From: Candidatus Gastranaerophilales bacterium
Lineage (GTDB): Bacteria; Cyanobacteriota; Vampirovibrionia; Gastranaerophilales; Gastranaerophilaceae
Direction: 5' to 3'
NCBI GenBank assembly: GCA_944325515.1
Contig: CALVAO010000008.1
Coordinates: 28,899 to 92,898 of the forward strand
DNA length: 64,000 nucleotides
The position numbers and the translations under genes were made by a program. The notes below the pieces were generated by a model. It had not been told where the DNA came from and made no database searches. It worked only from the letters and a program-made list of their open reading frames with translations. Shown here piece after piece: positions 37,101 to 46,343 of the stretch (its first letter is position 1; each line of letters opens with the position of its first letter).

Positions 37101-37693
37101 AGTGAGACGATTATGTAACCTATCGAGTAAAGAATTACTAATATTATGACAAAGTAAAGCCAGTAAAAAAATTTAATATATTTTTTAAAGATACTACTTT
37201 GCGAAACCGATGACTGCGGAACTCTGAATTTGGGTATTAATTCTAATAGCAGCAAAATGAGGTATATCCCTATTGAAATTGGGACTCCGATAAGAGTCAT
37301 TGGAAAGAAAAAAAAAGCAGTAAACATACCCGGATTGGTAAGAACCTCTTGCATTTCCGCAAAATAATTACTCCAATATATAATAATAGTCAATATGCTA
37401 GCAGTAGTAAACCACGCTTTTTTCGAGATGATTATAAAAATATAAAAAATGAAAATGTGTACTAAAATGTAGCATGTTACCGGGAAAAAGATTATTAAAG
37501 TAAATATCTCGTACGGTAATAATTTGGATACAAGCTTAAAGTATTCTGAAAAATTTGTAGCTTTGAAGCCCAATTCTACTAGGGCTACAAACAGCCATGT
37601 AATAAAAGATAATAAAAATGTAGATGATATTGAAGCTAAAAAAATAGCACTCCATTTTTCGGGCAGATTTTTGAAATATTCTTTTATTTTCAT
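37097..37693 (-). CDS. Polytopic membrane protein, putative immunity protein (family II, copy 1)
   Basis: 198 residues with four or five hydrophobic helices and the start MKIKEYFKNLPEKWSAIFLASIS. It is almost identical at both ends to the copy at 38616, and a third, diverged homologue is at 39501. It is divergent from the lipase at 37744, whose ATG is 51 bp away. -10 box TATAAT lies 6 nt before ATG 37693 (plus 37700-37705). The constant neighbourhood suggests protection against the lipase; no family is known. Confidence 0.6.
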   Translation of the reverse strand: MKIKEYFKNLPEKWSAIFLASISSTFLLSFITWLFVALVELGFKATNFSEYFKLVSKLLPYEIFTLIIFFPVTCYILVHIFIFYIFIIISKKAWFTTASILTIIIYWSNYFAEMQEVLTNPGMFTAFFFFPMTLIGVPISIGIYLILLLLELIPKFRVPQSSVSQSSIFKKYIKFFYWLYFVIILVILYSIGYIIVSL

Positions 37694-37743
37694 AACGGAA
37701 TTATAACATATATTAAAAAATAACAAAAGAAAGGAATAAAATT

Positions 37744-38619
37744 ATGACAAGCAGAAAAGATGATACAAAATATCATGAAAAACTAAAACAAGCATCAATT
37801 TATGTTTATCACGAGGGAAATGCACAATTACCCCTTGGCTACCGGGTTATTGATAAAGCCGAAAATAAAGAAAACGGGTTTTATGCGGAAGCCTATTCCG
37901 ATGGCAAAGATATTATTATTGCTTATCGGGGAACGGAGGATGTACAAGATTTTCTAATTGATTTGAATATGGCATATTCTCAACTTCCAAGTCAATGCAT
38001 TGATGCTGTTAGATTTTATGATAAAGTAGCAAATAATAATAAAAATTCTGATATAACAGTTACCGGACATTCATTAGGAGGAAGCAATGCAGAAATTGTT
38101 TCAGCAATAAGAGGAACTGTAGCTGTAACTTTTAACGCTTATGGTGTCAGAGATATGTTTACACCATATACAAAGCTAAAAGAAGATAATATCGTTAATT
38201 ATGTAAATGAAATGGATGGAGTGACTATGGTGAATGGACATAATCATCTTGGTAGGATTTATTCAGTTTCTAATGCTGCTGAACATACAGTAAATAAATT
38301 CAATTATCATAAAGCAGAAGGAATGGGAGATTTATCTCAAAGAAGAGAAAGGACTCCCGCTGAAATTAAAGAAAAATCAGAAAGAATTCATCCAAATGCA
38401 ATAAAATTAAAGAATAGGTATAACAGTGTAAGAGGTACTTATGATAAATCTGTAAATATGGTAAACAGTGGTATTGATAAAGTTATGACAACTGCAAATA
38501 AAATTAAAAACAAAGTTTCAGAATGTGTCGGCTCATATCCGGTCAGCGGATATACTCGAGAAGATGGAACAAAAGTGAACGGTTATACAAGAACTTGTGG
38601 AGCCAAGCATAATAATTAA
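37744..38619 (+). CDS. Lipase class 3-like toxin candidate with C-terminal shared module
   Basis: 291 residues. The alpha/beta-hydrolase core has IIIAYRGTEDVQDFLIDLN (oxyanion-side RGT), the nucleophile elbow GHSLGG with Ser110 and VTFNAYG. This is the lipase class 3/DUF2974 pattern, which cleaves phospholipids or other esters. A Lys-rich linker (about 215-258) follows. The shared module occupies residues 260-289 (SGYTREDGTKVNGYTRTCG, end AKHNN). There is no signal peptide. AAAGGA lies about 8 nt before ATG. Its divergent neighbour is a family II membrane protein, and the next one begins at its stop codon on the other strand. Confidence 0.75.
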   Translation: MTSRKDDTKYHEKLKQASIYVYHEGNAQLPLGYRVIDKAENKENGFYAEAYSDGKDIIIAYRGTEDVQDFLIDLNMAYSQLPSQCIDAVRFYDKVANNNKNSDITVTGHSLGGSNAEIVSAIRGTVAVTFNAYGVRDMFTPYTKLKEDNIVNYVNEMDGVTMVNGHNHLGRIYSVSNAAEHTVNKFNYHKAEGMGDLSQRRERTPAEIKEKSERIHPNAIKLKNRYNSVRGTYDKSVNMVNSGIDKVMTTANKIKNKVSECVGSYPVSGYTREDGTKVNGYTRTCGAKHNN

Positions 38620-39215
38620 CTATTCAGTAATTTTATAAAGTGAATAATTGTACATATTATTACAAAGTAGAAAACGTAAAAAAATCGAATATAGTTTTTA
38701 AAGATATTACTTTGCGAAATCGGTGATTGCGGAACTCTGAATTTGGGTATTAATTCTAATAGCAACAAGATGAGGTATATTCCTATTGAAATTAAAACTC
38801 CGATAATAGTCATTGGGAAAAGATAGAAAAATACAAAATCTCCAAAGCCGCTATCTCCTATCATGTCTTTGTTTTCTATAAAAATCTTGCTTACAAAAAA
38901 GAGAATAGATAATATGCTAATAATAATACACCACTTTTTTTTCGAAACGATTATAAAAATATAGAAAATGAAAATATGTACTAAGATGTAGCAAGATATC
39001 GGGAAAAAAATTATTGAATAAACCGGACTGTATAGAGGACATGTTAAGTCTGCAAGCTTAATATACTCTGAAAAACTTGCAGCTTTGAAGCCCAATTTTA
39101 CTAGGGTTACAAGCAGCCATGTAATAAACGATAATAAAAATGTAGATGATATTGAAGCTAAAAAAACAGCACTCCATTTTTCGGGCAGGTTTTTGAAATA
39201 TTCTTTTATTTTCAT
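38616..39215 (-). CDS. Polytopic membrane protein, putative immunity protein (family II, copy 2)
   Basis: 199 residues. It is a recent duplicate of the gene at 37097: the first 25 residues and the promoter region are nearly identical, while the central loop has diverged (LADLTCPLYSPVYSIIFFP here). TATAAT lies 6 nt before ATG 39215. It is divergent from a truncated lipase. Divergence in the middle with conserved ends is what would be expected if different partners are neutralised. Confidence 0.6.
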   Translation of the reverse strand: MKIKEYFKNLPEKWSAVFLASISSTFLLSFITWLLVTLVKLGFKAASFSEYIKLADLTCPLYSPVYSIIFFPISCYILVHIFIFYIFIIVSKKKWCIIISILSILFFVSKIFIENKDMIGDSGFGDFVFFYLFPMTIIGVLISIGIYLILLLLELIPKFRVPQSPISQSNIFKNYIRFFYVFYFVIICTIIHFIKLLNS

Positions 39216-39265
39216 AACGGAATTATAACATATATTAAAAAATAACAAAAGAAAGGAATAAAATT

Positions 39266-39498
39266 ATGACAAATCACAAGGATGATATCGGATTTCATTA
39301 TGTTCTCAAGCAAGCAGCAATTTATAGTTACAGAGGCAACAATTCGAAACTTCCGCATGGGTATCGTGTTGTTGAGTCTGTAAATAATGATAATGGGTTT
39401 TATGCAGATGTTTTATCTGATGGTGATAATATATTGCCTATAGAGTAACAAAAGTTAACGCTTATATTCGTACCTGCGGGGCAAAACATAATAATTAA
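39266..39498 (+). pseudogene. Lipase class 3-like gene with internal deletion (copy 2)
   Basis: From ATG 39266 (same AAAGGA site as copy 1) the product begins MTNHKDDIGFHYVLKQAAIY and matches copy 1 up to GFYADVLSDGDN, then stops at 39448. Just after, in another frame, KVNAYIRTCGAKHNN (39452-39498) is the end of the shared module. Roughly 640 bp containing the catalytic core were lost by a deletion that joined the two ends. Confidence 0.8.
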
Positions 39499-39500
39499 TT

Positions 39501-40103
39501 TTAATGATTCTGCAAATCTATTATCAGTTTTACTGCAAAATATAAAATAATTAATGAATAATAAAAGAAAATATTTATAATTTTTCTATAAAACTTGTTT
39601 TTTGCAAGGTTTTGGTTATTTATTCTTGGTTTTTGCAGTAAATCAATTAATAATAGGATAATGTAAATAACACCAGCTAAAATAATTATAGGATAGAACA
39701 TGTAAGGAATAAATACCAGCCAGATACCTCCTCCGGTATGCATATTAAAAAAGTTAAACCAGGGCAAAATACATATAATAATTGTTCCGAATAGCATACA
39801 CAATTGGGTTCTAATTTTAAGTTTAGAATTCAATAATAATTTGATTTGAACAATTGCAGGGAGTATTACAATTATGCAAATTATCGGAAATAGGTTTGTC
39901 TGAAATTTTACAAATAATTTACAAGATTCTATAAGCTTCGTCTTAATTCCCGGAGATGTTATATTTATGGTGAAAGACGGGTCAAAATAATTCAATGCTA
40001 AAACACCTGTTACGCCGAATAAAAAGCTTACAAACCCCAATGCAGCTAAAAAATTAGCACTCCAATATCTTGCTAAATTATTAAAATAATTATTAAATTT
40101 CAT
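39501..40103 (-). CDS. Polytopic membrane protein, putative immunity protein (family II, copy 3)
   Basis: 200 residues with a start like the other family II members (MKFNNYFNNLARYWSANFLAALG) and five hydrophobic helices. TATACT lies 6 nt before ATG 40103. The divergent partner position is taken by a 48-codon open frame rather than a lipase, so its toxin seems to be lost. Confidence 0.6.
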   Translation of the reverse strand: MKFNNYFNNLARYWSANFLAALGFVSFLFGVTGVLALNYFDPSFTINITSPGIKTKLIESCKLFVKFQTNLFPIICIIVILPAIVQIKLLLNSKLKIRTQLCMLFGTIIICILPWFNFFNMHTGGGIWLVFIPYMFYPIIILAGVIYIILLLIDLLQKPRINNQNLAKNKFYRKIINIFFYYSLIILYFAVKLIIDLQNH

Positions 40104-40143
40104 AACGTAAGTATAACATACAAAAGTGAAAGGAAAGAAAATT

Positions 40144-40290
40144 ATGAATGCAAAATATGCTAAAGACAAATTTAAGTTAGAATGGGGTGAAGTTACCAGG
40201 GAAGATATTTTGAGAAGAATTTATAGACAAAAACCTATGGAAGAAATGAGTGAACAGGAAATTGATAAAATGCTTGAAGATTTAATTTAA
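40144..40290 (+). CDS. Small charged protein in the toxin position
   Basis: 48 codons from ATG 40144, preceded by AAAGGA. The protein is charged and helical (YAKDKFKLEWGEVTREDILRRIYRQKPMEEMSEQEIDKMLEDL). It occupies the place where a lipase stands in the neighbouring pairs. It is either a real small protein or what is left of a larger one. Confidence 0.4.
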   Translation: MNAKYAKDKFKLEWGEVTREDILRRIYRQKPMEEMSEQEIDKMLEDLI

Positions 40291-40424
40291 GCTTGTAAGT
40301 TTTATCAACGGTATATACCTAAAGATACTAACGATTTAGTTGGTAAAAGATTTGATAAATCACAAATTTACCAAATCCTATATTATGCAAACTTTACGCT
40401 GCACTCCACCTGCTTTGGAGTTAT

Positions 40425-40955
40425 TTATGGGCGGATTTTTTCGCTCACTTCATCACATTTTTTGCTTATACCTGCGTTATATATTCCAATAGATTTGAAA
40501 AAATTTCTGTACGCCCAATCATCTGCATAATGCTGGAAGGTATTAAGCCCTGTTATACCCTCCATTCTTACTGAAAACTTATCTTTAATTGCATCAAGAG
40601 CTTTGATAGAAATCCCTTCTTTTGTTAAATTTTTTTCTATATCAGATTGTTTATCCCATATATTCTCGTTTTCTTCTTCATTAGGACGCAGACGTGCAGC
40701 TATTTTATTGAAATCAGCTACTTTAGCAGAATCCTTAGCCGCTTGAGTGCTGTTAAATATATCCCTGTATGCCATTGAATCAAGTATTGACTGTTTTGTA
40801 TAAACTGAATTTTTAGAGAAATTATTGTATTCTGCTTGTGTTCGGTTAGTTTCTGACATATATTCTTTGGCTCTGTCTTCAACATTGCTGCAAGATGCTA
40901 ATGCAAACATACTTGCTGCTGTAAGAGGCATAAACATTTTTAGCGATACTCTCAT
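40425..40955 (-). CDS. Lipoprotein of unknown function
   Basis: 176 residues. The signal peptide ends with a lipobox, FALASC, with the lipidated Cys at about residue 22. The mature part is helical and charged, with three possible amphipathic helices. AAGGAG precedes the ATG. It has no recognised family. It is the only clear lipoprotein in the cargo zone and could interact with host envelope or with one of the effectors. Confidence 0.65.
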   Translation of the reverse strand: MRVSLKMFMPLTAASMFALASCSNVEDRAKEYMSETNRTQAEYNNFSKNSVYTKQSILDSMAYRDIFNSTQAAKDSAKVADFNKIAARLRPNEEENENIWDKQSDIEKNLTKEGISIKALDAIKDKFSVRMEGITGLNTFQHYADDWAYRNFFKSIGIYNAGISKKCDEVSEKIRP

Positions 40956-41560
40956 CCAGGATACTCCTTTATATAACTAAATGTTAGCAAAATAGATTTG
41001 TTTTGTAAAGAAACAAAAACATTGCAAGAATTAAATATACCCAGCTTATATAATTCTTCTTTCAATATTAATTATAGCGGTCTGTTTTTTGAGAAAAACA
41101 TATAATTAAATGTTATAAAAAAAGAGGAATTATGCGCAAAATAATAAAGCAAGCTGGATGCAGTAAATCACTAATTCCTAAAATATTCTCCTCACTTTTC
41201 ACATCTCACCATTCACACATAATAAAAGCTGTAGGTTGGGTGAAACCCAACTAAATGTTTTTCTTCTTTTTTAACCGGTCGGTTATGTTTTAACATTTTT
41301 ATAATCACGATTTACTAAATTACCCCTCTCCATAACCATCTCCCACAAGGGCTCAACTATCCATGATAAATTATTTTGTCCTGCGGTACTGGGTTTTGTA
41401 GGGTAGAGTTCAGTCTACCATTAGAATGTTGTATGACTAAATTAATAAGGTTTTGTATTTTGAAAATAAATAACATGGTAGACTAAAGTCTACCCTACTC
41501 CTACGTTCCGGAAAGGCATTGTCAGTAGAGCAGGTATGCCCACCCCTAATATTTTTGTTC
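40956..41560. repeat. Intergenic region with hairpin repeats
   Basis: No gene is seen in 605 bp. Hairpin members: GGTTGGGTGAAACCCAAC at 41232-41250, a CCCTCTCCATAACCATCTCC relative at 41322-41351, and a facing pair GTAGGGTAGAGTTCAGTCTACC (about 41398) and GGTAGACTAAAGTCTACCCTAC (about 41475) that can form one large stem. Confidence 0.6.
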
Positions 41561-41908
41561 CTAATGACAAAACATAAATCCGTATAAAAAGCCGCTAACG
41601 AGTGTTACTAAATATATGATTGATATTAAAGTCCCAAAAAGCAAAACTAATGAATATTGTTTATACTTTAGAAAACCGAAAGGTATTTTGTATTGTGTAA
41701 TAATTTCTATACAAAAAACTATAAAAGCAACGATAAATACTGAAGTAATAATCGCATTAAAAATAATTAGCAGCGGTATATATGAGTAATCCGGCTCGGT
41801 TAAAAAGGTCCAATAAAAGAATATAAGCATTATATTGTAACCATTCAATGCGAAAATATTATAACTAATTTTTTGATTATATTTATTTAACTTATCTACA
41901 AATTTCAT
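41561..41908 (-). CDS. Small membrane protein, putative immunity protein (family III, orphan)
   Basis: 115 residues and three hydrophobic helices: MKFVDKLNKYNQKISYNIFALNGYNIMLIFFYW... It is homologous to the gene at 44311 (same NIFAxxGY start region and length). -10 box TAATAT lies 6 nt before ATG. No toxin-like gene is adjacent, so it is an orphan member. Confidence 0.5.
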   Translation of the reverse strand: MKFVDKLNKYNQKISYNIFALNGYNIMLIFFYWTFLTEPDYSYIPLLIIFNAIITSVFIVAFIVFCIEIITQYKIPFGFLKYKQYSLVLLFGTLISIIYLVTLVSGFLYGFMFCH

Positions 41909-41982
41909 AAAAATATATTACAATAAAATAAAGGATAATTTTTGTCGGGCTGAAAACATCGTCTGTTTATTGTTTTTTTTAG

Positions 41983-42761
41983 CTAATCAATTGTTACGTA
42001 ATAGTACAAAATTTGACTTTGTTTTTTATTTACACCAATACCATAATAGTATGGAAGACCGGTTGCGAGTTGTTTTCCTTGTGTGCTGTCGCCGACGTCA
42101 TAAAAAGTAAAATCAGAATAATTTATTCCATTATAGTAATATTTTTGACTGCTGTCATATTCCCAAGTTCTTAAATATGAATGTTTTTTCAATTCGTTTT
42201 CGATGTACTTTTTATTAATATCAAATTTTAAATACAAAAACTGGTTTCCGAAAATTGTATACGTCTTTGCAAAAATACTATATTTGACGCTTCTGTGGGA
42301 ATTTTTTTCGGGAAATGTGCAACTTGTTCTGCCGGATAGGCTTCAAGTGCCAGAGGATAATTTTCAAGTTTATTATATATTGATTCCATTCTGATTTCCG
42401 AGTAATGGTACCATATTATAGAAGCAATTATCACCTGTACAACAACAATTAAAGTAATATTTAAACAAAAAGATAGAATTCGGCTGAAATTCGGGAATTT
42501 TTTAAACAACAAGAATGAAAATAAAGATACTAAATATACTGCAAGTGCAGGGATAAAAAATAACAAACCATAGGCTTTTTGTTTTGGATCAAAATTTATC
42601 ATATAGTCAAGAAAGGGAATAGAAGCCAAAACTATAGCTGTAAAATTAACTAAAGTTAAAAATGGGTGTCCTTCTAGTATAATTTTAGATTTTTTTAAAA
42701 AATAGAGAATCTTGCCAATTAATGGAAATTTAATACTTAAATCAATATATTTTCTATTCAT
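41983..42761 (-). pseudogene. Membrane protein gene broken by a frameshift
   Basis: The 5' part (42761 to about 42228, 177 codons) has four hydrophobic helices and then HFPKKIPTEASNIVFLQRRIQFSETSF. The 3' part (42237 to 41983) continues as LYLKFDINKKYIENELKK...TWEYDSSQKYYYNG...ITDYV-type beta segments. The join falls in a TTTTT run near 42235. Together they give one protein of about 255 residues with a membrane domain and a C-terminal globular domain. A second copy of the C-terminal domain is at 46833. The function is unknown. Confidence 0.65.
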
Positions 42762-42996
42762 AAAATAACTTTATCATATTGTTTAAACTTTGTCCATAAA
42801 TCAAGGTTTTGTCGGTTGGGCGTGACGCCTATCAGTTTGGCGTCATTGCGAGGACGATTAGTCCTGTAGTTCTGTAGGGTGCAAATTTTTGCACCAATAA
42901 CCGTTTCAAAATCCAAATTTTTATTATTGGAAATACTATATTTTAATAAATTATAAGGTGATGCAAAGAATTGCATCCTACATGGCTAATCAGAGA

Positions 42997-44091
42997 TTAC
43001 CAGACTTCAATATCTCCGTTTTCATCTGATGTATTAAAAATTGCTGTTATAAATTCGATAAAAGAGACGAACGATGGGATACTTGTCCAGAATAATAAAA
43101 GGTATAGCATGCCAAGACAGAATTTCTTTGCATAAAATTTATGTATACCAAGTCCTCCGAAAAAGAAAATTAAGACTAAATACCAGAGTTTTGAAACTTT
43201 TTTCTTTTCTTTGAAATCTTTCTTAATTTTATCCCATAAGGTTTTGCTCTTATTGTCGACAGGCTCTAGTTTTATATAATCCAGAGCTTCGTCAACATAA
43301 TCTGTAAAAGCATATCTATACAAAATTAAACAATAGAAGATTAATATAAAAAGTATAAATAAATTAATTATAATCGGATATTGTGCAAGTTCTAATATTG
43401 ATTTTTTTAATTCTGTCATGGAACAGCCCGTAATTACAATTAATATGGCTGGTATACAGGTTAACTTTAGCAGTTTTTGGGGCATAAACATTTTTCTAAA
43501 AACGATACCTATTGCACAAAGAGTAAGATATAGGTTTCCAATAAGAACGAGTAATGAAATAAATATATTATCTTCTAGTTTATGGGTAAAAAGGTAATAT
43601 ATAGCATAACAAATATTCGGCACAAAATAAATTATGCACCAAAATAATGCAATAAGGGTAAAGGATTGTTTTTTTAATTTTTTATTAAATGTTTGATATT
43701 GATTATGGTATGCAATAAGCGGGATATAAAACAAGAGCAGGGGCAGGGCATATAATAATATAAAAATTTCCGGCAGTGCAAAATATCTCAGCACTCTTGA
43801 TAAATCTTCAAATCCGCGGTAATTATCGGGACTTAATGCAAGACAGATATTTCCGCAAACAGTTAGTATTAGTAGTATTTTTATCCAGTTAACGGGTAAT
43901 GTTTGGATTTTTCTTGCTAAGCCGTATAGAATATTGAAAAGTAAGTACATTATTACAAATGTAAGAATGATTTCTATTGACTCTTGATTGGATATATTTA
44001 TTAAATTGGAAGTGTCACTATCTAATGAACAGTAAATGCCTATAATAAACAGTAATATTGAATAAATAACAAATATTATTTTCCAAAACAT
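42997..44091 (-). CDS. Multi-pass membrane protein with C-terminal TM2 domain
   Basis: 364 residues with eight or more hydrophobic helices. The last 70 residues form a TM2 domain: KLWYLVLIFFFGGLGIHKFYAKKFCLGMLYLLLFW. TM2 domains are two-helix modules with a G-x-x-G-x-HxFY turn, often fused to other domains. The rest is unlike anything I recognise. AAAGGA lies about 8 nt before ATG. It sits in the cargo zone without an obvious partner. Confidence 0.65.
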   Translation of the reverse strand: MFWKIIFVIYSILLFIIGIYCSLDSDTSNLINISNQESIEIILTFVIMYLLFNILYGLARKIQTLPVNWIKILLILTVCGNICLALSPDNYRGFEDLSRVLRYFALPEIFILLYALPLLLFYIPLIAYHNQYQTFNKKLKKQSFTLIALFWCIIYFVPNICYAIYYLFTHKLEDNIFISLLVLIGNLYLTLCAIGIVFRKMFMPQKLLKLTCIPAILIVITGCSMTELKKSILELAQYPIIINLFILFILIFYCLILYRYAFTDYVDEALDYIKLEPVDNKSKTLWDKIKKDFKEKKKVSKLWYLVLIFFFGGLGIHKFYAKKFCLGMLYLLLFWTSIPSFVSFIEFITAIFNTSDENGDIEVW

Positions 44092-44218
44092 CCATATATC
44101 CTTTCATCATTATTACTAATCTAGCATAATTGTAAATTTTATATATCCTATGTCTGAATTATATATTTGTTAGGTCTGCTCTTAACCTAATAATTATGAG
44201 CATGCTTCACGCAATCAA

Positions 44219-44256
44219 CCTCTCTCCCTAACCCTCTCCCACAAGGGGCGAGGGGA
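44219..44256. repeat. REP-like palindromic repeat
   Basis: CCTCTCTCCCTAACCCTCTC then CCACAAGGGGCGAGGGGAC, the same family as at 4753, 14203, 41322 and 62693. It is followed by a GATGCGGTAAATCAC hairpin related to the 45780 element. Confidence 0.75.
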
Positions 44257-44310
44257 CAGAACGTAGGATGCGGTAAATCACAGATCTACCACATCCTACC
44301 AGCTAGCTTA

Positions 44311-44652
44311 TCAAAACAATATCATTAACAAAAAAATAATAGCTAAAATAATATAAATAGTTGATATAAATGCTCCAAAACAACGAATTACACATATAAA
44401 GCGATTATTTACTATAAAACTATTTTTAATGTTTAAATTCAATGCTTTTTCAAAGGCAAAAATGATGGCAGATGTAAGTAGAACAATAGCGTAAATAGCA
44501 TTAAACAATGATATTTGCCATAGTAATGCATAAGAATCCTTACTTTGTATAAAATTAACAAGATAGCCAAAAAGAATTATGTAACCGCAAATAGCAAATA
44601 TGTTAAAACTAAATTTTTTATGTAAATAGTTCATGCAACTAAGATTCTTCAT
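44311..44652 (-). CDS. Small membrane protein, putative immunity protein (family III)
   Basis: 113 residues with three hydrophobic helices (MKNLSCMNYLHKKFSFNIFAICGYIILFGY...). TATAAT (plus 44659-44664) lies 6 nt before ATG 44652. A longer reading to 44703 would overlap the divergent lipase start, so the shorter one is chosen. It is divergent from the lipase at 44689, the same geometry as family II, but the sequence is unrelated to family II. Confidence 0.6.
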   Translation of the reverse strand: MKNLSCMNYLHKKFSFNIFAICGYIILFGYLVNFIQSKDSYALLWQISLFNAIYAIVLLTSAIIFAFEKALNLNIKNSFIVNNRFICVIRCFGAFISTIYIILAIIFLLMILF

Positions 44653-44688
44653 ATTAGTATTATAAAAAAAAAGAAAGGAATATAAAAG

Positions 44689-45645
44689 ATGGATAAATAT
44701 CAATTACATGAGGATTGTAAAATTTTATCAGGGTATGTTTATAAAGAAAATAAACCCAAAAGAATGGATGGTTGGGAATATTCTAAATCTTGGCATGATT
44801 CAAATGGTTTTTATTCTGAAGTATATAAAAAAGATAAGAACATTATAATAGTATTTAGAGGTACAGATATCAAAAAAGGCATAAAAGAAGGTACTAAAGA
44901 TATGCTTTCAAATGCTCAAATGGGGGCAAAATATTTACCAAATCAAATAAAAAATGCAAGACAAATCTATAATATATATAAAAGAGATTTTCCGGACGCT
45001 AATATTGTTTTAACTGGTCATTCTCTTGGAGGAAGCATAGCACAGGCTCTAGGGGCTGAAACAGGAGCAGAAACTGTAACTTTTTCTGCTTACGGAATTG
45101 CAAATATGCATAGCCCTAATTTTAAATATTCAAATAACATTACAAATTATGGTAATGCTCAAGACCCTGTTTTTGTCGGGAATATAGATGCTAACATTGG
45201 CAAAACATTTGTTCTAAATACAAAAATTGATTCTAATGAAGTTGCGAGAGATAATAAAAAATTTTATTCATATGATTTTAATCCGCATTATATTCAAAGT
45301 TTAGGCGATTTATCAAAAGGGGTGGAGTATAAAAAAGAAATTTTTGGGAATGAAAATGCACCCTTGTTTAAACTGGGGGTTGAATATAATAATCTCAATT
45401 CGGACGAAATTTTTGATATTAAAAACAGAGTTTTATATCGGGGCGAAATTAATCTTAATGATCTGGAAGAAGGAACTCCTTTGTATGATTTGTATTTAGA
45501 CCAATGGCTTGATGAAAGTCCGATGCCAACTAAAAGTGAGGTAGATAAACGTGCAAGAATCGGCGAGTTGATTTATGTAGAAGAATATACGCGTTCAGAT
45601 GGAACAAAAGTCTCAGGCTATTATAGAGCATATCCCAAAAAATAA
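44689..45645 (+). CDS. Lipase class 3-like toxin candidate with degenerate C-terminal module
   Basis: 318 residues. The core has IIIVFRGTDIKKGIKEG, the nucleophile elbow GHSLGG with Ser112, and VTFSAYG. It is longer than the 37744 lipase by an extra C-terminal domain (about 215-295). The last 20 residues (EEYTRSDGTKVSGYYRAYPK) are a short, diverged version of the shared module without the Cys. AAAGGA precedes ATG. Its divergent neighbour is a family III membrane protein. Confidence 0.72.
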   Translation: MDKYQLHEDCKILSGYVYKENKPKRMDGWEYSKSWHDSNGFYSEVYKKDKNIIIVFRGTDIKKGIKEGTKDMLSNAQMGAKYLPNQIKNARQIYNIYKRDFPDANIVLTGHSLGGSIAQALGAETGAETVTFSAYGIANMHSPNFKYSNNITNYGNAQDPVFVGNIDANIGKTFVLNTKIDSNEVARDNKKFYSYDFNPHYIQSLGDLSKGVEYKKEIFGNENAPLFKLGVEYNNLNSDEIFDIKNRVLYRGEINLNDLEEGTPLYDLYLDQWLDESPMPTKSEVDKRARIGELIYVEEYTRSDGTKVSGYYRAYPKK

Positions 45646-46013
45646 ATTTTTTATAATATATTTTGGACTAAAATATATTAGTTATTAAAAAGCTGGATTG
45701 CTTCGGACTAATCGTCCTCGCAAAGACATAAAATTCGGTTTGTCAGTCGGGCTACCTGCCTAACGGCACTAATAACAGTTTGTAGGTTTTGGTAATCTTT
45801 GATTACCGCAACATCATTACTTATGTTTTTGATGCGGTAAATCACAGATTTACCACATCCTACCAGCTGCTGCTTAATGTGTGAATTTAAAAGGATTGGA
45901 GGAAATGTTAAAAAAATAGCTATTAAATCCATCGGTCGATATTTCTTATCCAAAAGGATGAGGAATTCCTATTATGAGTTAGCTATAATTGAATATAGTA
46001 GTATGAGGTTTTT
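45646..46013. repeat. Intergenic region with an 85-90-bp repeated element
   Basis: No clear gene. At 45780-45868 lies an element with two hairpins (GGTAATC-TTT-GATTACC and GCGGTAAATC-ACA-GATTTACC) that is repeated almost unchanged at about 47021-47105. A fragment of another family, CGGACTAATCGTCCTCGCAA, is at about 45704. TATAAT at 45984-45989 is the likely -10 box for the next operon. Confidence 0.65.
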
Positions 46014-46343
46014 ATGGCAACAGAATATACAGAAAGTAAATATTATGAAAAACGAGCATTTCCTTTTAATGAAATTCCGGTTTTTCTGGTAGACTTAATT
46101 CACGCAATTAATAAAATTAAGTCTGTTGAAACAGTGCAAAATGTATATATCAATGTTAGTGATGATAAATTGGAAATATACATTTTTTATCAAACGGAAA
46201 ATTTTGATATAGAGGATAAAATAAATAAGTATTTACTTGATTGGGAACGTGATTATGCCTATTTCCCGGAAGTGTTTATTTATCCGTTAAACATGATAAG
46301 CTCTCAAAACGAAGTTTTACCCAAAACGGCAGTGGAGATATAG
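46014..46343 (+). CDS. Protein of unknown function paired with a HEPN-like protein
   Basis: 109 residues, alpha/beta: LIHAINKIKSVETVQNVYINVSDDKLEIYIFYQTENFDIEDKINKYLLDWERDYAYFPEVFIYPLNMI. It lacks the GSxxxGxxxxxSDxD signature of MNT nucleotidyltransferases, although the strand pattern and position recall one. GAGG precedes ATG. The stop overlaps the next start by one base, typical of a two-gene toxin/antitoxin-like module. Confidence 0.55.
   Translation: MATEYTESKYYEKRAFPFNEIPVFLVDLIHAINKIKSVETVQNVYINVSDDKLEIYIFYQTENFDIEDKINKYLLDWERDYAYFPEVFIYPLNMISSQNEVLPKTAVEI

Noticed and set aside
42758..42976. 72-codon minus-strand open frame
   Set aside because: It runs through two hairpin repeats (CGAGGACGATTAG and GGTGCAAATTTTTGCACC) and has no ribosome site; an artefact of repeat DNA.
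45708..45953. 81-codon minus-strand open frame
   Set aside because: Mostly the 85-bp repeat; its apparent similarity to the product at 46833 comes from the repeat, not from a protein.
45877..46092. 71-codon plus-strand open frame
   Set aside because: Overlaps the better supported gene at 46014 in another frame; the promoter box at 45984 lies inside it.
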